Shown here: in pieces, positions 1-7,350 of the stretch
Layout: each line of letters starts with the position of its first letter
Position numbering within the stretch: the stretch's first letter is position 1
Source of the DNA: CAZHRJ01 sp964534765
Lineage (GTDB): Bacteria > Lindowbacteria > 2-12-FULL-62-27
DNA: 20,747 nt
Direction: 5' to 3'
Assembly: GCA_964534765.1 (NCBI GenBank)
Contig: CAZHRJ010000042.1
Location: forward strand, 1 to 20,747
The notes under the pieces: generated by a model
Told to the model about the DNA's origin: nothing
What the model saw: the letters and a program-made list of their open reading frames with translations, nothing else
The model's database searches: none
Translations under genes and position numbers: made by a program

Positions 1-1
1 T

Positions 2-1015
2 GGCCGGGTCATTTCTCAGCAGATTTTTTCCAGGGAGACCGCGGGCTTGCGGCGCGAGATGGAGGCGGCGGGAATTCATCTGACGGAATTTGAATTTCTA
101 ACCGTTCTGGCGTTCCGACTTTTTTCGCGGCGCCGCGTATCATGGGCGGTCCTTGAAATCGGGATGGGCGGCCGGTGGGACGCGACCAACGCCTGCGATC
201 CCGAATTGTCAATCCTCACCAGCGTCGGCATCGATCATGTGGAATTCCTCGGCCGGACGGAGGAATCCATCGCGTCGGATAAGTCGCATATTGCCCGGCC
301 AAACAAGCCCTTCCTGGTGGGTCCGGTTGGGCCGGGAGTCCGTGGGGCCATCCAGAAGGTTGTGAACAAGATCGGGGCCAGGATGGTTACCGGCGATCGA
401 GGTCATCTGCGCCTAACCCGGCGAGGGTTTCACTTTCTTAGCAGGTTCTGGTCGACCGGCCTGCCATCAGAAATTTTTGGCGTGGATCTGGCCCTGTCTC
501 TGACCGCTGCGAGACTGCTTCTTCGAGGCGGCTTTCGACCTACGCTTGCCGCCGGGGCCATTGCGCGATCGAGACTGCCGGGAAGATTCCAAATCCTCCG
601 GTACAAAAGACGTGAGATCATTCTGGACGTCGCGCACAATGAGCCGGCGTTTCGATCCCTCTTTGATACCCTGCGTCTGCGCCGAAGGTCCGGCCGGCGT
701 CTGGAAATTCTTCTGGGGATGCAGAAACAGAAAAGCGGAGAATTGTCCATTCTTCCCCACCTGGATCCGGCGGATCACATTCGACTGATCCGTTTGAGAC
801 ACGCGAGATCCAAACCCGCCCATCGATGGAACTGTCTGATCCGGGAATGCCGCAAGCGCGGCATCGGCATTTCCAAACTGGCGCCCATGAGCCGGGCACT
901 GGCGGAATCGACAGCCCGCCCTGCCGGGCGGGACATCATCGTTGTGACAGGATCATTCCACACCGTCCGGGAGGCCCGGGCCCTGTGCGCGCGCGCACGG
1001 CGCGACCAAAGATGA
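2..1015 (+). CDS. folC: Dihydrofolate/folylpolyglutamate synthase FolC, 5' end outside window
   Basis: The reading frame is open from base 2 with no start codon, so the N-terminal part, including the P-loop expected in this family, lies upstream. About 337 residues are visible. Recognition rests on LEIGMGGRWDATN near visible residues 51-63, followed by TSVGIDHVEFLG, matching the FolC consensus around the Mg-ATP site, and on ILDVAHNEPAF near residue 206, matching the DGAHNP motif that opens the C-terminal ligase domain. The family is cytoplasmic and adds glutamate to folates; some members also make dihydrofolate. The stop TGA overlaps the ATG of the next gene (ATGA), so the two are probably translationally coupled. 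A Mur-ligase paralogue is possible but the GGRWDATN block argues for FolC. Confidence 0.9.
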   Translation, partial: GRVISQQIFSRETAGLRREMEAAGIHLTEFEFLTVLAFRLFSRRRVSWAVLEIGMGGRWDATNACDPELSILTSVGIDHVEFLGRTEESIASDKSHIARPNKPFLVGPVGPGVRGAIQKVVNKIGARMVTGDRGHLRLTRRGFHFLSRFWSTGLPSEIFGVDLALSLTAARLLLRGGFRPTLAAGAIARSRLPGRFQILRYKRREIILDVAHNEPAFRSLFDTLRLRRRSGRRLEILLGMQKQKSGELSILPHLDPADHIRLIRLRHARSKPAHRWNCLIRECRKRGIGISKLAPMSRALAESTARPAGRDIIVVTGSFHTVREARALCARARRDQR

Positions 1016-2340
1016 AGCGCACACTGGTATCTCTGGTCATTCTGGCCGGATGGGGTTTGTGCGCCGGCGCCGCGGTCGCCGCGGGCGAAGGCGGTGAGAT
1101 TTTCCAGCTGATTGAATCACAGCAGTTCGATCTTGCTGAAAAAAAAGCGCGGGAAGAACTGCAGACGGCGACCGGGGAGGACCGAAACGCGTATTTATTC
1201 ATTCTGGGATTTATCCAGGCCAAGCAGGGAAAATCGGAGGACGTGCGGCGGGTGGTTTCGGCGATCGATCCGGCATCCGAATGGGCGCCTGACGGGCAAT
1301 TTTTGCTGATGATCTACGCGCCGGCGCGAGGCGCTCCCGAGAAATCGGGCGGAGGGCCGATGGTCAGCATTCGGATCGCCCAGAGGTCGCAGATCGCCGT
1401 GGGATCCGACCGGTTCACGCAAAGCGGAAAAGCATTGAAAAAGAACGGACACCCGGTGCAGGTCCCATTCGAGATTCCGCGCGGGGCGCATTTCGAGCGC
1501 CGCGGGTACCGGGGGAAGCTGGAGGTTGACATTGAGAAGGGGCAAGTGGTCCTGATCAACACGCTGCCGATCGAGGATTATCTCTACGGCGTTCTCAAAA
1601 ATGAGATCAATCCCGGCTGGGCGCCGGAATCGGTGAAAGCCCAGGCCATCGCGTCGAGGACCTATGTCCTTCGCCGGATCGAGCTGGCCAGGTCCGCTTC
1701 CCGGAAACCTGTCCGACTCGCGGCGGACGTATCGATCCAAGTCTATCACGGCAGGACATCCGAAGATCCCCGGGTCCAGGCGGCTGTGGATGCCACCCGC
1801 GGACAGGTGCTGGTCTACAAGGGGGACCTGATCGAAGCGGTGTTTCATTCCGAATCGGGCGGCGCGACCGAATCCTCCGCGGACCTCTGGGGAAGATCCT
1901 ATCCGTATCTCATCTCCAAACCCGATCCGTACTCCGGAACTTCGCCCTACGCCAACTGGCATGCCGAGTTTACTGAGGAGGAAGTATTAAAGGCGCTGGG
2001 CAAGGAGTTGCGGGGGAAGGTTGGACGGATTCGCTCGATCACGGTCGCCGAATCGAGCCAGAGTGGCCGGGTCAAGCGGCTCGCGGTGCTCGGCGCCCGC
2101 GGGGAAGCGGTCATACCGGCCGGTAAATTCCGGCTGGCTCTTGGCCCGGACAGGCTCCGGTCCCTTCTCTGGACCGAGCTTGACTACCAGAACCGCAAAA
2201 TGGCGGTGCGCGGCCGCGGGTGGGGTCACGGGGTGGGGCTGTCGCAGTGGAGTTCCAAAGTCGCGGCGGAAAAGGGATTGACCTGCCGGGAAATTTTAAA
2301 TTTCTATTTTCCCGGCGGAGAAATTATGACTAGATATTGA
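1012..2340 (+). CDS. Secreted SpoIID/LytB-domain protein
   Basis: A 442-residue protein starting at the ATG that overlaps the folC stop. An upstream in-frame extension exists but lacks a signal peptide, so I chose this start. Residues 1-24 form a signal peptide (MKR, hydrophobic run, AVAA). Residues 28-100 look helical and TPR-like. Residues 118-438 are a SpoIID/LytB domain: LPIEDYLYGVLKNEI at 185-199, whose Glu198 is the probable catalytic acid by analogy with the SpoIID lytic transglycosylase, AQAIASRTYVL at 210-220, HSESGG at 279-284, and GRGWGHGVGLSQW at 401-413. The family cleaves denuded glycan strands in spores or acts in cell-wall remodelling in non-sporulating bacteria. No sporulation genes are nearby, so an envelope role is more likely. 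The substrate is unknown. Confidence 0.9.
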   Translation: MKRTLVSLVILAGWGLCAGAAVAAGEGGEIFQLIESQQFDLAEKKAREELQTATGEDRNAYLFILGFIQAKQGKSEDVRRVVSAIDPASEWAPDGQFLLMIYAPARGAPEKSGGGPMVSIRIAQRSQIAVGSDRFTQSGKALKKNGHPVQVPFEIPRGAHFERRGYRGKLEVDIEKGQVVLINTLPIEDYLYGVLKNEINPGWAPESVKAQAIASRTYVLRRIELARSASRKPVRLAADVSIQVYHGRTSEDPRVQAAVDATRGQVLVYKGDLIEAVFHSESGGATESSADLWGRSYPYLISKPDPYSGTSPYANWHAEFTEEEVLKALGKELRGKVGRIRSITVAESSQSGRVKRLAVLGARGEAVIPAGKFRLALGPDRLRSLLWTELDYQNRKMAVRGRGWGHGVGLSQWSSKVAAEKGLTCREILNFYFPGGEIMTRY

Positions 2341-2343
2341 TCG

Positions 2344-3288
2344 ATGGAGAGACTTCGAAGCGTTTTGAAATGGGTTGGGATTGTCCTGGGATCGGGAATC
2401 ATCTGCGCGGGCGCGGCGCTCTGGTACATGGACCTGGACAAGTCGCGCGTCATCATCAAAGTCGCCGCCGATTTGGGGCAGGTCAAGACCGTTATGACGC
2501 GGGAGAGCGACACATCCGTCATTCGGCTGTTGAAACTCTACAATTCCGAAGGCGATTATCTGGTTGACTGCTGGTTCCGGCGGCCGAAACAGCTGTCGCC
2601 GCAGTATCAGGCGATACTGCTGTACGCGGGCGTCAAGACCAAGGAGTCCATTCTGGATCTAATTCCGGACAGGCCGGATCTGATTGTCTGCGCCATTCAG
2701 TATCCGTACGAGCGGCCGCGCGGATTTTTTGAGCATCTCATCTGGCTCTGGAGCGTCCGGCAGGCGGGATTCAGGGTGGTGGCGGGCGGAATACTGGCGA
2801 CCACGTACCTGATCGACCGGGAGCGTGTGGAGGGCATCCGATTGACGCTGATCGGCGCTAGTCTGGGATCATTTTTTGCCGGCATCCATGCTTCGATCGA
2901 TACCCGTGTCTCTCGGACTCTGATTGTTCACGGCGGAGGGAATTTCCGCGCCATGGCCCATGCCTACCAGCGCCTGAAAGACAGAGGATGGCCCGTCGGG
3001 CCGACGGCATGGTTGGCGGAGAGGCTGTTTGGCGCCTTTGATCCGGTGCGATATGTCCACCGGATCGCCCCGCGGGAGTTGGTGATTCTGGCGACAACCC
3101 ATGACCGCTATTTTCCGCCGGAATCGGCGCAAGCGTTGTACGATCAAGCCCGGGAACCCAAGAAGATCTTCTGGACCCACACCGACCACGTCAAATCCAG
3201 AAAAGACGAAGCCCTCAACTCGATTCTGAACTCGCTGATCGCCTATTTATTTCCCGAGAACCCCCGGAACCCCGGAGACGGATTTTAA
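2344..3288 (+). CDS. Membrane-anchored alpha/beta hydrolase, unknown substrate
   Basis: A 314-residue protein beginning 3 nt after the preceding stop, hence the same operon. Residues 10-28 form one hydrophobic segment, suggesting an N-terminal anchor with the catalytic domain outside the cytoplasm. The fold is indicated by a nucleophile elbow IGASLGSF at 170-177 (Ser173), a probable acid Asp254 in THDRYFPP, and a probable His282 in THTDHV, in the order Ser-Asp-His expected of the superfamily. A VHGGGN segment follows the elbow. I do not recognise a specific subfamily. The neighbouring SpoIID gene hints at an envelope ester or lipid substrate, but that is inference only. Confidence 0.75.
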   Translation: MERLRSVLKWVGIVLGSGIICAGAALWYMDLDKSRVIIKVAADLGQVKTVMTRESDTSVIRLLKLYNSEGDYLVDCWFRRPKQLSPQYQAILLYAGVKTKESILDLIPDRPDLIVCAIQYPYERPRGFFEHLIWLWSVRQAGFRVVAGGILATTYLIDRERVEGIRLTLIGASLGSFFAGIHASIDTRVSRTLIVHGGGNFRAMAHAYQRLKDRGWPVGPTAWLAERLFGAFDPVRYVHRIAPRELVILATTHDRYFPPESAQALYDQAREPKKIFWTHTDHVKSRKDEALNSILNSLIAYLFPENPRNPGDGF

Positions 3289-3417
3289 GTTTTGGACCGA
3301 AGGCGGGTTGGTTGCCTGACCCATTCCGTATGATCCGCGACAAACTCTTAAGTTCGGCCCTTGGGCGAGTTCTTGGTTCCTCCTATTACAAACCGGCGGC
3401 GGGGAAGGCGACAAGTG
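3289..3417. other. Intergenic gap, convergent genes
   Basis: The space between the hydrolase stop and the higA stop. On the minus strand it has an isolated AGGAGG with no start codon at a useful distance. I see no hairpin with a T-tract and no gene. Confidence 0.5.
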
Positions 3418-3732
3418 TCAGGCGGCGGCCGCGGCGGGGTTGAATGCCAGGACCTCTTTTTCCAAGCGGGCGCCGAGTCTGTCCTTTTCGACCTCGATAT
3501 CGTACCTGGCCTGAAGATTAATCCAAAATCGGTCTGTCGTTCCGAAATACCGGGAGAGCCGAAGCGCCGTGTCCGCCGAGATGGAGCGCTTCTTCCGTAC
3601 AATTTCGTTAATGCGTCGCGCGGGGACGCGGATGCCCTTTGCGACGCGATATTGACTGATCCCAAGCGGGGTCAGGAATTCCTCCATCAAGATTTCCCCC
3701 GGATGAATGGGCGGGAGCTTCTTATTTGACAT
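3418..3732 (-). CDS. higA: HigA-type antitoxin, HTH XRE family
   Basis: A 104-residue protein with the HigA signature: PPIHPGEILMEEFLTPLGIS near the N-terminus, then a helix-turn-helix (QYRVAKGIRVPARRINEIV, then the segment with ISADTALRLSRYFG) and FWINLQARYDIE. The ATG is preceded by AGGAGG at 3738-3743, 5 nt upstream, a strong site. It lies 12 nt downstream of the toxin gene, so the order is toxin then antitoxin, typical of higBA. The family neutralises HigB by direct binding and represses the operon promoter. The C-terminus is a run of five alanines, unusual and possibly degradation-prone. Confidence 0.92.
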   Translation of the reverse strand: MSNKKLPPIHPGEILMEEFLTPLGISQYRVAKGIRVPARRINEIVRKKRSISADTALRLSRYFGTTDRFWINLQARYDIEVEKDRLGARLEKEVLAFNPAAAAA

Positions 3733-3737
3733 GCGAA

Positions 3738-3743
3738 CCTCCT
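3738..3743 (-). promoter_or_regulatory. Ribosome binding site of higA
   Basis: AGGAGG on the minus strand, 5 nt before the higA ATG and inside the 12-nt gap after higB. It allows independent, strong translation of the antitoxin. Confidence 0.8.
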
Positions 3744-3744
3744 T

Positions 3745-4026
3745 TTAATGGTAGTCCGTGATTTCGACATCCTGGGCGTTGCCGTCCTCCCAACGAAAAC
3801 ATATCCGCCATTGGTCGTTGATCCGAATGCTGTATTGTCCCTCGCGGCCAGCCTTAAGTTTTTCAAGCCAGTTTCCAGGAGGCACGCGAAGATCAGCAAG
3901 CGATTCTGCGGCGTCGAGGATGAGCAATTTGCGCCGCGCCACGCGCAGGAGTTCGACGGAGAATTTCCCAACCCTGGTCCGCTCGAACACTTTCCGCGTG
4001 TCCTTGTCGCGATACGATCGGATCAC
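3745..4026 (-). CDS. higB: HigB/RelE-type toxin
   Basis: A 93-residue protein starting with GTG (MIRSYRDKDTRKVFE...). The end of the domain, QYSIRINDQWRICFRW followed by DVEITDYH, is characteristic of HigB toxins of the RelE/ParE superfamily, which cut mRNA on the ribosome. The length is full for the family and the first residues match the usual HigB N-terminus, so the start is secure even though there is no ribosome binding site: the predicted -10 box ends 6 nt before the GTG, implying a leaderless mRNA. Toxin output would therefore be weaker than that of higA with its AGGAGG. Confidence 0.9.
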   Translation of the reverse strand: MIRSYRDKDTRKVFERTRVGKFSVELLRVARRKLLILDAAESLADLRVPPGNWLEKLKAGREGQYSIRINDQWRICFRWEDGNAQDVEITDYH

Positions 4027-4032
4027 GGTCTA

Positions 4033-4061
4033 ATAGTAACGCGGCGCGTTAATATTGTCAA
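4033..4061 (-). promoter_or_regulatory. higBA promoter with embedded palindromic operator
   Basis: On the minus strand TTGACA (4056-4061), a 17-nt spacer and TACTAT (4033-4038). The -35 box matches the sigma70 consensus fully. The spacer carries the perfect inverted repeat TAACGCG-G-CGCGTTA at 4037-4051, which overlaps the edge of the -10 box. This is where an autorepressing HigA would be expected to bind. The predicted transcription start falls at or next to the higB GTG at 4026. Confidence 0.75.
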
Positions 4062-4250
4062 ATATTTTCTGTCGACAAATCCAAAAAACGGCCGACGGAT
4101 GATTTTGATAATCTCGCCTTGCCGCCGATCACGCGGATCGAGGCACCGGCGACTCGGAATCGGATGATACTTACTATCCGCCGAGGCCCCGATGGCGAGC
4201 TTGAAACATGGAGTGTCCAGAAGATATACAGGGTGCTGTTCGAGGGATGA
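4053..4250 (+). pseudogene. Possible remnant of a small protein-coding gene
   Basis: Between the higBA promoter and the next gene one plus-strand frame stays open and reads like protein, ending ...GELETWSVQKIYRVLFEG before TGA at 4248-4250. It has no start codon until an ATG at 4164 and no ribosome binding site, so a start is missing for most of it. It may be a truncated gene, a 28-residue small protein (4164-4250), or chance. No family is recognised. Confidence 0.2.
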
Positions 4251-4285
4251 AGAAATGGCCGGCTGGAGAGATTCGGCCCAAACTG

Positions 4286-4291
4286 AGGAGG
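4286..4291 (+). promoter_or_regulatory. Ribosome binding site of the LLM oxidoreductase
   Basis: AGGAGG 7 nt before the ATG at 4299. It fixes the start and shows that this mRNA has a leader, unlike the leaderless genes elsewhere in the window. Confidence 0.75.
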
Positions 4292-4298
4292 CACGACA

Positions 4299-5378
4299 AT
4301 GCTCGATTTTGGGATTTGTTTTAAAGGCGACATCCCACCCGACCGCACCGTGAAACTCGCGCGGGCCGCGGAGAAGGGCGGATTTTCATACGTCTGGACA
4401 TTTGATTCCCACATTCTCTGGAAGGAATGCTACACGATGCTGACTCTTCTTGCGACCGAAACCGAATCGGTCAGGCTGGGTCCCTGCGTCACCAATCCGG
4501 CCGTCCGGGATCTCACGGTCACCGCCAGCAATTTCGCCGCGCTCAACCTCATCTCCAAAGGCCGCGCTGTCTGCGGAATCGGCCGTGGGGACAGTTCGCG
4601 CCGGGTGATGGGATTCAAACCGACGACCGTGGAGGACATGATGCACGCGGTCGATCAAATCCGGACGATGGCCCAGGGCGGGAAGATCACGTACGAGGAC
4701 AAGGAACAGTGGCTCAACTGGGCGAACCCGAAATACAAACTTCCCATGTGGATCGCGGGGTACGGCCCGAAGGTTCTCCGCGCCTCAGCCCAGCACGCCG
4801 ACGGGATCGTGCTTCAGATCGCCGACACGGATCTTTTTTCGTGGTTCAAGGACCAGGTGGATGCGGGCGCGAGGCAGTTTGGCCGCAATCCGGGTGACAT
4901 TGAATTCATGGTGGCGGCGCCGGTCTTTGTGTCCAGGGACATCAAGAAGTGCCGCGCGCAGGTTCGATGGTTTCCGGCGATGGTCGGCAACCACGTTGCG
5001 GACATCGTCAAGAACGTGATCGAAAAGGACCCCGAGATGGGCAAGGGCATCCCGACTGCGCTCACGGACTACATCAAAGGCCGCAAGGGATATGACTACC
5101 GCCAGCACGCCGACAAGGACGCCGACCATCTCGACTTCATTCCCGAGTACATTATCGACCGGTTCTCCGTCATCGGCGATGTTTCGGCGCAGGTGGAGAA
5201 ACTGAAGATTCTCGAGTCGAAGGGCATGACTCAGTTCAACATCTACCTGATGTGCGGTGAAGAGGAAAAGATTGTCGAGATTTACTCCAAGGAGATCATT
5301 CCGGAATTTCGCAGGAAAAAGAGCAAGTCGACCAAGGCCAGCGGCCGAGGGCGGTCCAGGAAAAAAGTGGCTGCCTGA
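4299..5378 (+). CDS. LLM-class F420-dependent oxidoreductase
   Basis: A 359-residue luciferase-like (TIM-barrel) protein. The ATG follows AGGAGG at 4286-4291 with 7 nt spacing. The N-terminus MLDFGICFKGDIPPDRTV, the segment YVWTFDSHILWKE at about 31-43, VRLGPCVTNPAVRDLTVTAS, and GRAVCGIGRGDSSRRVMG at about 88-105 resemble the F420-binding LLM subfamily related to mer, rather than FMN-dependent luciferases. Such enzymes move hydride between F420H2 and a substrate that cannot be deduced here. The last 20 residues are rich in Lys, Arg and Ser and look like a disordered tail. It heads the plus-strand run that ends with cofGH, which supports F420 dependence. Confidence 0.87.
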   Translation: MLDFGICFKGDIPPDRTVKLARAAEKGGFSYVWTFDSHILWKECYTMLTLLATETESVRLGPCVTNPAVRDLTVTASNFAALNLISKGRAVCGIGRGDSSRRVMGFKPTTVEDMMHAVDQIRTMAQGGKITYEDKEQWLNWANPKYKLPMWIAGYGPKVLRASAQHADGIVLQIADTDLFSWFKDQVDAGARQFGRNPGDIEFMVAAPVFVSRDIKKCRAQVRWFPAMVGNHVADIVKNVIEKDPEMGKGIPTALTDYIKGRKGYDYRQHADKDADHLDFIPEYIIDRFSVIGDVSAQVEKLKILESKGMTQFNIYLMCGEEEKIVEIYSKEIIPEFRRKKSKSTKASGRGRSRKKVAA

Positions 5379-5428
5379 CGCTGGACGACGCTGACAAACC
5401 AGACGCTCAGGCGTAACGGCAAAATCCC

Positions 5429-6181
5429 ATGATCCGGTATGACGTCTATTCTCCCCAGCTGGGGCATTCCATAGTGGTTGAAGTGTCCTTGCCGCCGGGA
5501 TACCGGCATTTGCGGGGCCCGTTTCCGGCGGCGATCCTTAACGACGCCCAGAACCAATGGACGAACCGCGGGGCCTACGGTGGATGGCATACGGACTCGA
5601 CCGCCGCGTACCTGTTTCGAAAGGGCCGCATCCGGCCGGTGATCCTGATCGGAGTTTATTCACCGAGAGGCCGGGACCGGGTGTACGCCCCGCCGCCGGA
5701 CGGAAAGGCGGACCGGTATGCCGATTTTCTGGCGGATACGCTTCTGCCGTCGGCGCGTGGGCGATTTCCAGTTTCGAGAAACCCGGCGGACGTCGCCGTG
5801 ATGGGAGCATCCTACGGATCCAATGTCGCGATTCTGGCGGGTCTGTACAGACCGGATGCCATCGGACTGGTCGCCGGCCTGTCGGGTGCGCCGCATTTTG
5901 GGAAGCCGCTGACTGAGATTTTATCCGAGCGGCAGCGCCTTCCCATGAGAAAACTATACATCGACTGCGGGACCCGATGGGCTTATGATCAACCCCGCAT
6001 GGACGACAGTACGGCGTTCAACCGGAATGTGATGTCCCTTGCGTATTCCCGGATGCCGCGCGGCCGGTTCCAGGGGCATGTGGCGCGCGGACATTTTCAC
6101 AACGAAGAATTCTGGAGACGACGCGTCGGCCGGATTTTGCAATTTCTGTTCGGATCAAGCTCCCAGCGGCGCGGGGGCTGA
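5429..6181 (+). CDS. Esterase-like alpha/beta hydrolase in the cofGH operon
   Basis: A 250-residue cytoplasmic protein without signal peptide, resembling the putative esterase (esterase D / enterochelin esterase-like) group. Visible features are an N-terminal beta-strand segment with VSLPPGYRH, the nucleophile elbow VMGASYGSN at 124-132 (Ser128) and a C-terminal histidine in ARGHFHNEEFWRRR (His222 or His224). The order and spacing suit a Ser hydrolase. It lies 50 nt after the LLM oxidoreductase and ends 5 nt before cofG, so co-transcription is likely. No ribosome binding site is obvious. A role linked to F420 or its substrates is inference from position; no substrate can be given. Confidence 0.75.
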   Translation: MIRYDVYSPQLGHSIVVEVSLPPGYRHLRGPFPAAILNDAQNQWTNRGAYGGWHTDSTAAYLFRKGRIRPVILIGVYSPRGRDRVYAPPPDGKADRYADFLADTLLPSARGRFPVSRNPADVAVMGASYGSNVAILAGLYRPDAIGLVAGLSGAPHFGKPLTEILSERQRLPMRKLYIDCGTRWAYDQPRMDDSTAFNRNVMSLAYSRMPRGRFQGHVARGHFHNEEFWRRRVGRILQFLFGSSSQRRGG

Positions 6182-6186
6182 TTCCA

Positions 6187-7350
6187 ATGTCGAAGGTCTG
6201 TGCGCGCCCGGCGGCCCTCTCCCGGCCGGAGGCGCCGCCGAAGGTGGTCGAATCCAAAGGGTATTCGCTGGATGATCTTTTGCGCCGGGCGGCCGATAAG
6301 CGGCGGGCCGCCTGGGGCGAAACGATCACCTATTCCCGAAAAGTTTTTATTCCTCTGACCAATCTCTGCCGAGACAGCTGCGGCTATTGCGTCTTCGCCC
6401 AACCGCCGGATTCGCCGTCGGCCCGATACCTGACGCCGGATGAAGTCCTGACCATCGCGCGTGAGGGCAGGGCGGCCGGATGCAAGGAGGCCCTGTTCAG
6501 TCTCGGAGAAAGGCCGGAACTTCGATATGGCCAGGCCATGGATGCGTTGAAACGGCTCGGATATGTCCGGACTGTCGATTATCTCAGGGACATGTGCGAG
6601 CGAGTTTTGACCGAGACGGGCCTCCTGCCCCATGCCAATCCGGGAACCCTGACCGAAGATGAGATGCGGATGCTCCGGCCGGTCACCGCCGGCATGGGAA
6701 TGATGCTTGAAAGCACAAGCGCCCGGCTGATGGAAAAGGGCCAGGCCCATTACCTCTGCCCGGACAAAATCCCGGAGGCCCGGCTCCGGACGATTGAGAC
6801 CGCCGGCCGGTTGAACGTCCCGTTCACGACGGGGATACTCATCGGTATTGGAGAGACGTGGGAGGAGCGAATGGATTCACTGCAGGCGATAGAATCGCTG
6901 AATCGGGAGTACGGGCACATTCAAGAGGTCATCATCCAGAATTTTCGGGCAAAACCGGCCGTCAAAATGTCCGCCCGGCCCGAACCCGGGCTGACGGATA
7001 TGCTCCGTACGATCGCCGCGGCGCGTCTCATTCTATCGTCAGAGATCAGCGTCCAGGCCCCGCCGAATCTTCAGCCGGACGAATTCGGCCGATACATCGA
7101 CGCGGGAATCAACGACTGGGGCGGCATATCGCCGGTGACGCCGGACCATATCAATCCCGAAAAAGCGTGGCCGCGCATCCCGGACCTTCGGCGGATCACC
7201 GAATCCCACGGCTGTCGACTTCGGGAACGGCTGGCTGTTTATCCCCGGCATCTGACCGGCACTCATATCTTTTTGTCGCCTGAAATCCGGCCGACGGTCG
7301 AGTCTCTTGCAGGGCCGGACGGATTGGCGGCGGATCAGTGTCCGTCATGA
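6187..7350 (+). CDS. cofG: FO synthase subunit 1, radical SAM (CofG)
   Basis: A 387-residue radical SAM enzyme. The cluster-binding motif CRDSCGYC (CxxxCxxC) is at Cys61, Cys65 and Cys68 within FIPLTNLCRDSCGYCVFAQ, the CofG form. Further CofG-like blocks are EALFSLGERPELRY, LLPHANPGTLTEDEM, GMMLESTSARL, TTGILIGIGETWEERMDSL and IIQNFRAKP. CofG works with CofH to make the deazaflavin FO (7,8-didemethyl-8-hydroxy-5-deazariboflavin) from tyrosine and a ribityl-diaminouracil. It is a separate protein here, as in archaea and cyanobacteria, not fused as in FbiC of actinobacteria. The first 20 residues are variable, so the exact start is less certain. Confidence 0.93.
   Translation: MSKVCARPAALSRPEAPPKVVESKGYSLDDLLRRAADKRRAAWGETITYSRKVFIPLTNLCRDSCGYCVFAQPPDSPSARYLTPDEVLTIAREGRAAGCKEALFSLGERPELRYGQAMDALKRLGYVRTVDYLRDMCERVLTETGLLPHANPGTLTEDEMRMLRPVTAGMGMMLESTSARLMEKGQAHYLCPDKIPEARLRTIETAGRLNVPFTTGILIGIGETWEERMDSLQAIESLNREYGHIQEVIIQNFRAKPAVKMSARPEPGLTDMLRTIAAARLILSSEISVQAPPNLQPDEFGRYIDAGINDWGGISPVTPDHINPEKAWPRIPDLRRITESHGCRLRERLAVYPRHLTGTHIFLSPEIRPTVESLAGPDGLAADQCPS

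Noticed and set aside
826..1011. Longer N-terminus for the SpoIID protein
   Set aside because: It would overlap folC by 190 nt and bury the signal peptide; the ATGA-overlap ATG is better.
1195..1962. A 255-codon open frame on the minus strand within the SpoIID gene
   Set aside because: It is antisense to a well-supported gene, shows no domain-like pattern, and such frames are common opposite GC-rich genes.
6097..6750. A 217-codon antisense frame over the cofG 5' half
   Set aside because: Opposite the conserved radical SAM coding sequence, with low-complexity Arg/Gly-rich content and no ribosome binding site.
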